Below, in pieces: positions 21,060 to 34,136 of a stretch of DNA of 64,000 bases. Position numbers and translations under genes: made by a program. The stretch's first letter is position 1. The number at the start of each line of letters is the position of its first letter. Under the pieces are notes generated by a model. It saw only the letters and a list, made by a program, of their open reading frames with translations, was not told the DNA's origin and searched no databases. The DNA comes from Alentia gelatinosa. Lineage: Eukaryota; Annelida; Polychaeta; Phyllodocida; Polynoidae. Location: contig OX465581.1 in the NCBI GenBank assembly GCA_950022655.1, forward strand, positions 104,825,125-104,889,124, given 5' to 3'.

Positions 21060-23956
21060 TCCCTTCGCCTGCTGCTTTATGCTCGTGTTGTTATGTGTTG
21101 GCTTATAGTCTGAAAACTGTGCGCTCCCCTACCGAAGTCTACTTTCCACCATGTTGTGTTCTAAGCATTGAGTTCTTATAACCGGCGTAACCTATTATAA
21201 TGACACTGCAAAGGAGATGATTCTGGGTGTGACCCTCCGGCGACGATCGCGAGAATGTAGAGCTGCACGGTTGTATCATCCTCTGTTTCATATGAGCTTT
21301 ATGATCCATAATCCACACCCTCGTCATGATTCCACTTTCACGAAATTAAACGCCTTCAACAATGGATCCTCTATGAACTTTCCTTGTCCCCCTTTATGCC
21401 CGTATACTGTGTTGCATGATGTTACATAATATTGTACATTATGACTGAATCTTTTATGGCTACTAGCCCATACTGCTAACATGCAGGAAATGTTATGACG
21501 TCATCACGCGTTATCCCATTTTAACACGCAAATTTAGGTGAGTTTCTAAATGCACGATGGGTCAATTCCATGAGCAACAAATAAGGAAAGACGAGGAAAC
21601 GGATTTCGGCGACCGCTGAAATGTGGCCAGCTGGTAGAACCAATTCTCTGATGGCAGGAAATACTCATGAAGGCTCATTCAGTGACCTGATAGCCCATAC
21701 CAAGGTTGCTTGAATTTCCGTAGATAAGGAGCAGAACAGAGCAGGTTCGTACAAACAAAAAAATTCATTCCAGAATTAAATCCATTAGTAGTCTGACACT
21801 TTCTGAATGGGATAATACCACTCTCCGGCTATACCACTCCCATGGTGCTCAGTACAGGCAGATAATTTGTATCATCCGTGAAGGCAGCAAAGATGAACGG
21901 CTGTTGCGATACAGACTGTTGTCTGTGTTGGCACTGAAAACTGGTGTAAATACGGCAACTATCGTACTTCCCCTATACAATCACTCTCTCCACTTCTCCA
22001 GCTCTTCATGTTGTTTTCCCAGTTCAGTCTGACCTACTCACAAGGCACCATTTCTCCTCTTGAATCCGTAATTTGGACTGTATGTGACCGTAGGAAATCA
22101 CACCTCTGCGACCCCTACATCCTGACGCCCGCATGGCGCCGACGTGAGCTGCCTGGTGTTGGCTGGCCATCCCCTCTCTCTCCCTTCCTCTCTCTCTCTC
22201 TCCCTCTCTCACCAGAGGCGCGCACGGCAAGGGGCGGGGCGCAACGTTCACTAGCCAAATGGCCCATGCCGGTAGTCTCGCCCACACCCACAAACGTCCG
22301 TGCACCTACCAGCTTCCCCCAACTACGTCACAATCACAGGCTGTTCCCAGAAATGATGACTGTGATAGTAAGCCAAGAGGGGATGGGGAGACGGATAGAG
22401 GGGTTTAGAAATGCCAGATGGGTTGGCTGCATTCTGGCTGGAATTGGCCCGTGTAGTAATGCCAGAGTTGAAAACAACACACCCCTACAATCTCTCCCAC
22501 CCTCAGAACGGCATTGCCAGACGACCAGCAGTTAGGGTGTAGGTGCGAGCGATACTTGGAAGCGTCGTTTACCGATAAGGGAACACCCAAGCCCATTCAT
22601 ACACAAAGTCATAATATATGTACCGCCATCAGTCAAGTAATGCAGGAGGTGTTGTTTTGTTTAGTCATCTACTTTTATACCATACTCTTCGAGCATTCTC
22701 CATCTTCCTATATATTGTTCATTAAACATAAACATGAATGCAATATTCCTAACATTTTAGGAAGAGGATATTGCTGCTGAATCATTGAAATGTTTTCTTC
22801 GTGATGTATGTTTAAGTACTATCGTTGTATTAGCCAAACTACGGCCTCATCTTCTTTATCCAGGGATAAGGGGTAATGAAAACATAGCATTATTTTACAA
22901 AAGATATTGTCATGTATGCTTCATGCATAGATGTTAAGTCAGGTCAATGTGGTTATATTGTAAGGGATTTCATATCTTTTTTTCCATCTGATAGGTCACA
23001 AGAATGGCGACGTAAGAAACAGAGAAATATGGACCATCCTATCAACTTTGAATCATACTCTCCCACCACGCCTTTCTCCATTCAATTTCCTTCCTAGCCA
23101 TCCCTTGTTATGATTGTAACTATCTTCCGCGTTCCCTTTTTCCATGATTTTTCCTCCTCTTTTCAGTGCTTCCATATTCCCATCCATTTTCGATAGAACT
23201 GTGAAGATCACAGGGATCTTCGTACTGGTAATTGCTACCATTAATATTGGAAAGACATCAAACACACACGGACAAGACCTAGAAATAGAATGCCTTCAGA
23301 AATTAGGCAAGAGGAGGATGAAACCTTGAAAGCTGTGGCGTTGATGTAGTTTTCGACTTCGAAAGGGATTAAGTTTGAATGCAAAAATGAAGATATGCTG
23401 TTAAGCCACTAATAGTAATAATAACACACAGCCTGCTGGATCAATAAATCAATATATTTGCACTTGTATTTTACGTTACGCACAGTGTACATACGGACAC
23501 ATACATATTACATATACGTATGCCGTGTTTCAATCCTGCTATTGATTAGAATCTGCATATATATAAGCCATATCCCTACTCATTTATGTAGGATTTGTAT
23601 GATGTACATTTATATAGGATAAATCATGTTTCATTACTTTAGGTGAGGACTCCGAGCGATGAAACAGCATAGTTATTAACGTTTTGTATACATGCCACTT
23701 TAGATATAAAATATCTTACGTCATACGTGCTAATTCTGACTACCGTGCAATATTCAAAGTTCAGAATTACCATGATTCAAATTGTTGGAGATTTTGTCAA
23801 TAGATCAGAATAATTCGTTAATTACTAGGAATCTGTAGGTAATACCGCGTGCTTTTGAGGTTGATGATTAGGTGTAAAGATAAAATCTCAAGACTCACCA
23901 CCCGACAACTGAGTTTACAGTGACCACATACTCAGTGGACACTTATTTTGGTGGAG
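21060..23956. other. No gene recognised; CT-rich microsatellite at about 22174-22210
   Basis: Upstream flank of the receptor gene and further intergenic DNA. The only clear feature is a (CT)n/CCCTCTCTC stretch around 22174-22210. A 175-codon frame at 22008-22535 overlaps it and has no recognisable domain, so it was not called. Confidence 0.45.
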
Positions 23957-24322
23957 TTTCCACCTGCCGACTCAAAACCCATCGATAGTGTTCATGCTGT
24001 ACAAAGGCGGTCGGTGGCTCTCCCTCTGAAATGTCGGTGGCACCTAATCGGTGACCTGCACAGCATAAATCACGTGGCATAAATATGATCGACGCCGACC
24101 AACATTTAGTTGTAAATTGTAGACTGCCACCAATTAATTCAATGCACTTCGATTTCGTCGGTGGGTGCATAAGTCGGTCAGTGGTGCTGAGTTGCATGAG
24201 GTGGGAGAGAGAAATTGTTGACCATTTCTGTTTCGACCTGACGATTAATGCACTAGACGTATCACATAATCGATCGGCAGTGTGAAATGCCATAATCGGT
24301 GGTCATAATCGGCACGTGGAAA
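23957..24322. mobile_element. Non-autonomous DNA transposon, TTTCCACCTGCCGA family, copy A
   Basis: It starts TTTCCACCTGCCGACTCAAA and ends with the inverted ATAATCGGCACGTGGAAA. The interior repeats CGGTCGGTGG / GTCGGTGG words. Copy B at 28408-28722 aligns over nearly its whole length in the same orientation (AATTCAATG, TCGGTGGGTGCATAAGTCGG). Copy A holds an extra segment near 24062-24118. No coding capacity is seen. Confidence 0.72.
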
Positions 24323-24589
24323 CCCCACTTATGCAGCTTAAATGGTACATTCTCAGTTAAGTCTTGCAATTACATGGTGTAAAAAACAAAAAAATGAAAT
24401 TACTCCTTTGCATATTGTACCCACATTTACAGAAACTACTACTCTTTTTCTGTCTTTCTGTAAAAAAATTAGAACGTCAAGTCTTATGGTTAAAATTTTA
24501 TCGCAGTTTCAATAAGGTATCTAAAATTTGTACTTTTTCACATTTTCAGCCTCGGAGATCTGGAAATTGTTGTTTATTATTACATACCT

Positions 24590-25176
24590 ATGTGCGAACG
24601 TCAGTGAAATACTACCCGCTCACGGGGGTGTAGTACATCGCGACTCCGGCCCACTATGGTGCGCTTCGTCGTACTGCAAGATTCTAACGTGTATGTAACT
24701 AACTCGCCGCACCGCGCAAGGCGTGCATATTCGACGTCATCGCGACCAAAAACAACATGGCGAATGACGTCGAATCGCGACTTTAAACTCGCGATACACG
24801 CCCCCCGTAACAACTACAAGTGCGTATTGACTAAGTATCGAGGTAGCCTACGTGCGGCGTTCACCTGACACCGTTTAAATTGCTCAAATATGCGAAATCA
24901 TTCGATAATAACAACACGATCCGCAACGGGGGACGCACAGACACGCTTACGCTGGTTCCTGGCGCCTCCGCCTCCATACGTGCCTAACGCTCTCCAATCG
25001 TATTTTCTGCTAGGCGCGCTCTTACCGAATAGCGGCTAAACATCCGCTAGGCGAGTGGAGACATGCGCAACGAGCACATCCTGTGAGTTGGCTTCCGGTT
25101 CGTAGCAGACAGTGTCAACATGGAGCGGTTGTGACTTAAGAACTCGATAAATGGCGTCTTTCTGATCGAATTGAGG
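24590..25176 (+). promoter_or_regulatory. CpG-rich promoter-like patch with possible 5' exon
   Basis: CpG density is clearly higher than in the flanks. ATTCGACGTCAT (24729-24740) and its exact inverted copy ATGACGTCGAAT (24764-24775) each hold a CRE-like GACGTCA core. Between them lies AACATGGCGAATG, a YY1-like word. At the right edge GAATTGAG is followed by GTATGTAATAATAAG (from 25177), a good donor site. This suggests a short, possibly non-coding first exon transcribed rightward. No matching coding exon was found downstream. Confidence 0.35.
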
Positions 25177-25187
25177 TATGTAATAAT

Positions 25188-25339
25188 AAGAAAACATCCA
25201 TACTGTGGCCAGAACTATGTCTTAGTTCTCGGTCACCTGTGTCGGACATTCACCCCTCCGCCTGCGGCGTCGGGGCGAATGTCCGACACAGGTGACCTCG
25301 AACTAAGACATAGTTCGGCCACAGTCTGGACGTTTTCTC
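25188..25339. repeat. Near-perfect 152-base hairpin
   Basis: Left arm AGAAAACATCCATACTGTGG... and right arm ...CCACAGTCTGGACGTTTTCT pair for about 70 bases around a loop near 25257-25270 (TCCGCCTGCGGCGT). Central arm words are GGTCACCTGTGTCGGACATT and AATGTCCGACACAGGTGACC. Only a few mismatches and a 1-2 base bulge are visible. It could be a foldback MITE or a transcribed hairpin. No miRNA family was recognised. Confidence 0.8.
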
Positions 25340-25829
25340 CTAGTAGTACAGCTTATGAGAAAAAAATGTGAGGGAATCTGGCAACCCAATAATACGAGAT
25401 AGGTTTTATACCAGATAAATGTTTGGATTGTTCTCTCTTGAACTTAAGTCAATGAAGGTTAGTACTGCATATAACATTTTTTGTAAATTCTGGTTCCCAT
25501 GGCAACAGAATAATTTCTTTAAAAAACACATAAAATCTGTATTTTGGGGATAACTTTGTTGCTTTTGCTTATTTTCCATTCATATTTGGCAGGATTAAAG
25601 GTCCCTTTGAGGCACATCTATTATAACTTAAATAATTGTAAGATGGAATGTTTCTGTGTTGCCATGGAAACCAAATACGTATTTTTTTAAATAATCCCCC
25701 AGCCATATTTGTTTTGGTTTGAGAAACTTAGAAAAACCACAAACTAAATGTTGGTGTGTGATGGAGTTGGTGGGTGGGTGGGTCTGGCTGATGGTATTGA
25801 TGTTAGCAGCTTATAAATGATATTTTCGT

Positions 25830-26775
<946 letters not shown>

Positions 26776-27084
26776 GTGCTAAAGAATATGTTGCCAGGTC
26801 TTTGTTGCATAACCAAGAATAGGCCCTATACAGCGCGACACCAGCCTTTTAGTTTTACTAAATGGTGAAAATGGGTTGCATTAACTTTGTGTTTTACCTT
26901 ATTTTAATGTTAGCCTAATTTTACGTTCATCGAAAAAACGTTGTCTACTAAACGTTAATTTAGTGTTATTCTAACGTTTCATAAAAACGTATTCCAATGA
27001 ACTATAAATTGACGTTTCGAAACGTTAGTTTAACGTTTTTTGTTACCTGGGAAGAAGAGGTGGGGACCTAGGGGGAATCCATGC

Positions 27085-27165
27085 ACATGACGATTTGGTG
27101 TAGTGGATAAGACGTTCCGCTGAAAGTATGGTGTCGAGGGTTCGAATCCCTGTTGCAGCATACAA
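27085..27165 (+). repeat. tRNA-derived SINE-like head
   Basis: TGGTGTAGTGG (A box) is followed 30-odd bases later by GGGTTCGAATCCC (B box), giving the D- and T-arm layout of a tRNA. The 5' and 3' acceptor strands do not pair and a T/A-rich tail (TTTTAAAAAAAAA) follows. This is therefore a SINE head or tRNA pseudogene, not a working tRNA. Confidence 0.6.
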
Positions 27166-27169
27166 TTTA

Positions 27170-28405
27170 CATTTTATGGGTTTTAAAAAAAAACTTTGAT
27201 TACCTTTTATTACAGTATAAACTTTCAGATTACATGTCTACTTACTTTAATCTCTTAAATATCTATATATAATACATATTGATTAATTTATTAATGTGTA
27301 TTGTGATACAAAGGACATTGTTTAATACTATTATTAGTACTATTACTACCTTGGCTTGGGTGGGCAATGGTCTCACACTCGCGGCAGAATGCACAACGGA
27401 AAACGGCAAATAATCCTATGTTGCCTTTGGGTAATCAAAATATAAACTTCAAGACTGTTTTCCGCATGTCTTTAGCTACTTCCTAGTCTTTAGAGGGAGG
27501 TTCTACGTTCATTATTGACCGAATTATGACATAAAACGTACATAGTATCTGAACAAGTTCCCCAGCTTTCCGCTAGCAAAGGTGGCGCCACCTTGTGTAT
27601 TATAGCTGTAACTAGCATCTTGGAGGTGTTAAAAGTCTCGGAGGTGTAAATCTCTGAGGTGTAATTTTGTCTTTGTAGCTATCTAGAGATTTGAAAATGT
27701 AAAGTGCAGTAAAGGTTTAAATGTGATTATTATGTATTTCGATGGATCTTTCTAATGGTGTGTTTTTATTTTTGAGAATTTAATCATATTTTTGATTTTG
27801 AGGCCATCTCGGAGGTGAGTCCTTTAATAATCTACCAAAAACTGAAACTTCAATTGCTTATCATTGAAAGCACAGTCTACCTAGAACCTTAAATTAAAAA
27901 GTTTCAGATACAGATTTTTGAGTGCTCTAATTTCATATATAATAGGGGCTACTTCATCAAGTTAATAAATGTGTATCCAACCTTATATGGCAATATCTCG
28001 GAGGTGAGTGAAAACTGTGGACATTTTCAAATAGACCCAAAACTATATTTTCCATTAAATGAAAATGTTAAAAAATATGTCTATATCAATGAGAGATGTC
28101 ATTTTAGGGTTAGGATATGACTGTGTATCCCTCTGATAGATATTTTTCAAGAATATCAGCCATTGAACATAAAAAATATGATAAAAGACATCTCATTTTC
28201 CAGGGGTATGCAATCTTCTACACATGAACAAAATAAGTAACATGTCATGAACAGGGGCATGTGGTGTGTGAAAAATATGTCAAAAATACCAGGAATCATA
28301 AACAACTGATAATGATTGAAAGAAAATATTTTCAAATTGCTAAATACAAATCTAATAACAAAGACACGGTTTGCCTCTAATTGCAAGACTTAACAGAGAA
28401 TACAC
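27170..28405. other. No gene recognised
   Basis: A+T-rich non-coding DNA. The phrase CTCGGAGGTG(A/T) recurs four or more times between 27637 and 28010 (also CTCTGAGGTG and CTTGGAGGTG). This hints at a degenerate repeat, but no unit length could be fixed. Confidence 0.4.
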
Positions 28406-28407
28406 CA

Positions 28408-28750
28408 TTTCCACCTGCCGACTAAAAACCTACCGATGATTTTCATGCTATACAAATGTCGGTCGGTGGTTCTTCTTGTAAAAGGTTGGTGGTACATAAT
28501 CGATGACGGTAGTAAAATGCAGAGTATCACTGATTAATTCAATGTGCTTTGACTTTGTCGGTGGGCGCAAAAGTCGGTCAGGTGTGTCATATTGCGTAAG
28601 CCAGGGGAGAAAAATCGTTGATCATTTCTGTTTCCACCTGACGATTATTGCATTAAATATGTCACATAATCGGTCTTCGGTGTGAATCGCCATAATCGGT
28701 GGTCATTATCGGCAGGTGGAAACGCCGCATTAGTCGGCTGGTGGAAATGC
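28408..28750. mobile_element. Non-autonomous DNA transposon, TTTCCACCTGCCGA family, copy B
   Basis: It begins TTTCCACCTGCCGACTAAAA and closes with inverted ATTATCGGCAGGTGGAAA at 28722. A further half-end GTCGGCTGGTGGAAATGCCG follows to 28750, as if two ends lie in series. It aligns with copy A at 23957 but lacks that copy's extra ~55 bases. Confidence 0.72.
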
Positions 28751-29039
28751 CGAATACGATTTGTAAGATTGGTTTCGGAAGAGTTATCAAAGAAAAAACA
28801 TAGACAGCTTCAATACCTACACTTAATGATGAATGTACCAACTACAATACGGTGCCCGAAGCAATATATGCATATACCCGGAAAACCTACAAATGCCAAT
28901 CTCTGCTTTAGTTTTCGTATTTTATCAATCCGATTATTTTTATCGAAAGAAATGTGGTACATCAGGACGTCCATACAGGGTGAATACGTTTTACTAGAAA
29001 AACTATGGCTTCCATCCTGTCGATGATATTTTGATGCGT

Positions 29040-29330
29040 GTTCGGATTGACTCAGGCAGATGCCGAGTTAAGCAGCCCATCACCTTCTCCATAGGGACCC
29101 GCCTGGGGTGAGCTGCTCGGCGAGCCACTCGGCGCTGACCTTCTTGGCAGTGCTGCTTGCCTTCAATCCGTCAGAACACATGGTGGACACAGCCTGCGTG
29201 TGTCTGCGGCACCCCTAAGCTGCAAAGTACGCCCTGAGGAGGTATGGCAAAGTGTGCTGCAGCTGTTTCTGCACCCCCATACGCGACGGCCCCTTGGCAG
29301 CGTCGACGCATGACTCACAATCCGTACTCA
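29040..29330 (-). pseudogene. Possible decayed coding sequence, unidentified
   Basis: A G+C-rich island in A+T-rich DNA. One minus-strand frame reads RMGVQKQLQHTLPYLLRAYF, one stop, then KASSTAKKVSAEWLAEQL, which looks like protein sequence. It is interrupted and no family was recognised. It could be part of a transposable element. Confidence 0.25.
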
Positions 29331-30696
29331 ATATATGCCAGTTTGAACTTCTGACTCGCGATCAAACTGAGCAGCTCGATTGGACGTATTTCGGCAAGGA
29401 ACCTCATTCATAGATTTCTGCAGCATAAAAATAAAGATCAAATGATTTTTTTTGTATAACTAGGCTCATCTTTAACTCATACAATAGGGTAAAATATATC
29501 CCAGAGAGAGTGGCCCTAGAGAAACGACAACCACGAACAGTGTAATATAGGTTGTGAGTGCTCGTGACATAGGTGTATTTTACATGCATCGATGAACACT
29601 GCCGACTGCGGTGCAGCCATACACCACACAATGAAGTCATTATACATTTAGAAGCATATATGATATCCTCCTCGGCAATATAGGGGTCGAGCTTGAGGGC
29701 AGCTGATGTTCACGCCTAGGGAAACTATTACTTGTCGAGACTACCAGATTGTCAATTAATAGCATAAGTAATAGACTCTGGCTTTTCCTGAAAACTCTGG
29801 GAAGAATGTAGGAGGTAGTTTAGAGTGTGTCTAAGGATTACTCTACAGCGATGCCTATAAAGTGCATCCTAAGTACTAATCTGCGACCTACTTCCGGTAT
29901 TAGTTGTATATAATTTCAAAGTGCCAACCTCCATTGGTGCCAGCCATGTCAGAATTCCTTTTGTGAAATTCATTGTTTGGAGATTTTCATAAACTAACAG
30001 GTAAGGTTAAAATTCTTCATACAGTATCCATAAATTCAATCCAGGCAAATTACCGTTATGGTAGTACGCAGGTAGTGCTAAAGCATGAGATTTTAATTGT
30101 ACAGAACAACTAGACTTGTTGCAGTACGAGATGCAATACGAGATGAGGCTTCATCTACGACCATGTTGTTCTGTATCTATAATAAACCACAAATTATCAA
30201 TGTATTAACCCTTTCCCTCTGATGTGATGCTTTAAGCCATTCTCGGATTTTAAAAAAAACCAACGTGATGCTTAACGTTATTTTTCTATTGAAAGACAAT
30301 TGATGAATTTCCATGATATTTCCGAAACTTACGTAAAACTATGTAATTGATAATATGATTGAGGAATTTAGTGAAATACCACTATTTATAAATGGAGGAG
30401 GACATCATTCTACAACGTAGTTCTTGTATGACTGGACATACTCTCTCTTGGTACTCAAAACGGCAGGTGCATGCACCTCAAGTGACGAAAAATGGGATGT
30501 TGAGGTTTCACTTGCTCATATAAACGACTTTTAGAGGGCTTAGAGATTGAATCTGACGGGGACTTTACTAATTTACTAACGAGTTTGATTCTGATGATGA
30601 AATCAATTGATTTCCATTATGAAAGGAATTGTTGAAAGTTATTCCTCCCGCTCCAGCCTCCCCAGCTGCATCTACAAACACGAACTGCTGCTAATT

Positions 30697-30865
30697 GGGG
30701 CCATCCATAAAGTACGTACGCAGAAATTCCTATATTTTTTACCCCCTCCTCCCGATTTTGTACGCAATAGAACAAAGAAGGAGCATACGCAGAATTTCCG
30801 AAATTTTTGACAATCCACCCCACCCACACCCACCCTCAATGCGTACATACTTTATGGATGGCCCC
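30697..30865. mobile_element. MITE with GGGGCCATCCATAAAGTA termini
   Basis: A 169-base unit with inverted termini GGGGCCATCCATAAAGTACG and GTACATACTTTATGGATGGCCCC. The next inner words TACGCAGAA are repeated within. It is related to the unit at 8067-8211 and, more loosely, to the GGACCGTC / GGGCTGTCC-ended units at 34137 and 40003. No coding capacity. Confidence 0.8.
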
Positions 30866-31689
30866 TATTAGGTACAGACTTGTAGTATCGAAACCAGACA
30901 GCCTCATATATGATATGCCAGTCCCCAAAATTATGGTAAAAGGTGACAGAACCAGTAAAATGAGGACTGGGATGATCGATACTGTGGGAGTCTAACAAAA
31001 TGTAGAGTTTATGCTGCGCGTTGAATAATTCTAACATGCTCAGTTCCTTACTGCCTCACACAATGCAATATTATACAATATCCAACAATAGAAATAACAC
31101 CTCAGCATAATGAGTTGGTAGTTAATATAGACTGACATACACGCATTTGAAGATTCAATGGTTGATGGATACAGCAAAGCGCCTATTGATAAACATGTAC
31201 TAAGTAGTATTACTTAAGATTTGAGTATGGCAGATGGGCATAATATAGTGAGGTGATCAAGGGTTATGGGAGGGTGTTGAATGTTCGGCAGAAGGCCTGG
31301 AGGAACCCTCTCTCGCCGAGATACCCAGTGACCGTGTGATGTGCACCGGGCAGCGTCAGCAGACCAGCGGCACTCTAGGGGGAGTAAATATTTCATAGAA
31401 GAAATACTCAACTTTAAATTGTCGACTTATAACACTACCTACTAAAATGTCATTTCTGCATTGTGGTTTTCGAACAATATTTGTATGTTACATGATGGTA
31501 TTAATCCCACAGATTATTTATTTATTTAACATCTCAATACACACTGGTATATTCGCATGGTTCTGGAACACGGGTCAAATAACCCGAATTCCGAAGAAAC
31601 TTAATAGCAAAATGTTTCCGACCTCAGAGTGATCATTCCATTGCCTCTCAGAGGAAAAACTCTTAGAAACACTTGTCGATTCAAAAGTA

Positions 31690-32750
31690 CTATAACATCT
31701 AGTCAGACTCACCCTACTAAGTGAAAGCTAGGAGGGAGCGTCCCGACAAGATACATCAACTATACTTACCACATCTGCTATAACTGACCATTATAGCCAG
31801 TATTGACCGCCAAGAAATCATAATCATAACATACGTAGATTACACCAAAGCGTTTGATACCGTAGGCCATTCAATTCTCACTCAACAACTAAGAAGATTT
31901 AGCTTCAACCAGAAACTACAAAACTGGATGACTGACTTTCTCTCGAACGGAAAACAATATACCAAAATATAACATTACATCTGAAATTAAAATCGTTACC
32001 CATGGAATTCCCCAGGGATCTATTATTCTATTAATGCCATTGAATAGTCCCTAACTAGATGCCATATTAAATTGTATGCGGATGACGCTGTGATCTACAC
32101 CTCAGACAAAACTAATACGTTGCAGCCAATAACCGTCAGGAAGACCTAAACAATATCCAAAAGTAGTGTATAAATAACAAGCTTACAATCAACATAAAAA
32201 GAAACCAAAGTAATGAATTTCAGAACCCCCAAAAGCTGAAGATAAAAAGAAAGGAACTTATAAACCTATACCTCAATGGCCACGCATTGGATGAAGTAAA
32301 GAATTTTAACTATCATAGAATAATCTTGGATAACAACAAGCATTTTAATCTACACATACAAAAACAAATAAGAAGAGCTGCACATTAAACTTAATTACTC
32401 TCTCAAATCAGAAGATATCTGCCAATATCCCAAGCAATAACCACCTATAACGAAAGTGCTTCCATTCTTCGAATATGGTGACACATTCACCCATCTATGT
32501 AACACTACATTAACTGATAAATTACAAGGCACTCCAAATAGGGCCCTACAGATATGCCTGAAAAGACCAGTAAGAACAATACCACTGAAATACATCAAAC
32601 ATGCAAGATCAATCAATTATATGAAAGGAGGGAAGCACACTTACTTAATATCGCATATAAACGAAGCAGACTGGACAAATACATCACTGAAATTAGTCGA
32701 AATATAAGTCAATGATTCACACCGTTACTTAAAACAGATTTATACGTTAA
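31690..32750 (+). pseudogene. Non-LTR (CR1/Jockey-type) reverse transcriptase relic
   Basis: The palm motif ITYVDYTKAFDTVGHSILTQ begins near 31827, followed by THGIPQGS near 31998. The catalytic box KLYADDAVIYTSD lies near 32068. A thumb with VKNFNY, PFFEYGDTFTHL and a C-terminal tail to about 32750 comes after. Stops and frame changes separate the blocks. The order and wording match the interrupted RT at 1-532, so both probably belong to the same clade. No endonuclease is seen. Confidence 0.78.
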
Positions 32751-33753
32751 TGCACAGTGTACATGTAGTATCCAAGGTATATCTAAAGTATTACTGAGAT
32801 GATATGAATGTTTGGCACACCAAATTGGAGCTGAAATAATATAGAATACGATGTATTCACTGCACCCTCTCTGGAAATAAAGTGAACGGTATTATAAACG
32901 TATTCCACCCATACACTCAATCCTTCAATGCTAAAGAATACGTTGCCAGGCTGCATTGATTGCGTAACCAAGCAGATATGGTGCAACACCGGCCTGTGGA
33001 AAAAGGTACATGTATATTGCATTATATGATTTGTTATGAACTTATTCAAGCTTCAAGCGAATTATATTGTGGTCATTGAAGCCTACTGAAAACAGGGTTT
33101 TGCTCCCTAGCAGATACTCCAGGATAGATAAAAACATCAACAACAAATAGAACATTCACACTCTAAAGAATGATTTGTTTTTGAAAAAAAAAGTCGCCAT
33201 TGCTGACGGTTTCACATTTTGCTCGGTGATATCCGGCGAGCACATTACAAAAACTGTACGATGTTGTGTAAATCATAAAAAAAATACTAGTATTTAGTAT
33301 TGTAGTACATGTTATAGACTCTGATCTGTATACAGTCAATCATGCAAGTAACAGATCTCAATATCGTGATTTCTTGTTAATTACTTTTTCTTTATTCACT
33401 TGTCTTAGTGTGTAGGTCTTTTGCTTTTTTGATAATTCTTTTAGGACCACTAACTTTCTTATAATACGGGGCTTGAAAGCGTCTTTGGTCACAGTTTATT
33501 TTCACATTCTCCTTGACTTTTACAGAGGTGATCAACAAGTGTTCGATAAATTGCACAGAACTTGTCAGAAGAGGTCTGAGAACTGCATTAGGAACCAACA
33601 ATAGACTTGTTTCTACACGTGAGTTGGAACTAGAAAAACAACCTCGAGCGCATGTCACGCAGGAGAGAATTGCCAAAAATTCGATTATTCGATTATTCTA
33701 ATGTATTGGAGATACTGTATTGGAGCAACAACTTCGAATAGAAGTTTGGGTCG

Positions 33754-33965
33754 GGGAATTAGCTCAGTAGTTAGAGCACTGGACGGGTCATTCGAAGGAT
33801 GTGGGTTCAAGTCCATTTGGATGAGATTTCTACCTGAAACCGTCTCATAGATTCGATTACCACCCCGTGATGTAAAACCAGTGAGTAAGGCTGAACCTAG
33901 CAAAGGAAGTCTGGGACGGACCTGTAATGGATGACCAGACGTAGCATTAAACAAACCTAATGAAA
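33754..33965 (+). repeat. tRNA-derived SINE
   Basis: GGGGAATTAGCTCAGTAG / TTAGAGCA forms a D-arm-like A box, and GTGGGTTCAAGTCCA a B box, with tRNA-like spacing. Acceptor strands do not pair. A body of about 140 bases follows and ends in AAACAAACCTAATGAAATAAAA, a typical A-rich SINE tail. The source tRNA is not assigned. Confidence 0.6.
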
Positions 33966-34136
33966 TAAAAGCTGATTGGAAAAGCCAACTAAGCAGAACC
34001 ACCTGAATGTAGACCACCTTTAATTGTCGGTTTGTCGATGGAGTATTCAATATATATTGATTCTCCAGATACTAATTCAACATACAGTAGCATTTCATCT
34101 AATTAAGGTAATATGAAAGAATTTCCAAAGGCATCT

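Noticed and set aside
22008..22535. 175-codon frame across the CT-rich stretch
   Set aside because: Low-complexity content, no domain, no splice support.
27085..27165. Functional tRNA gene
   Set aside because: A and B boxes are good but the acceptor strands do not pair, and an A-rich tail follows, so it was called SINE-like. The same reasoning was applied at 33754.
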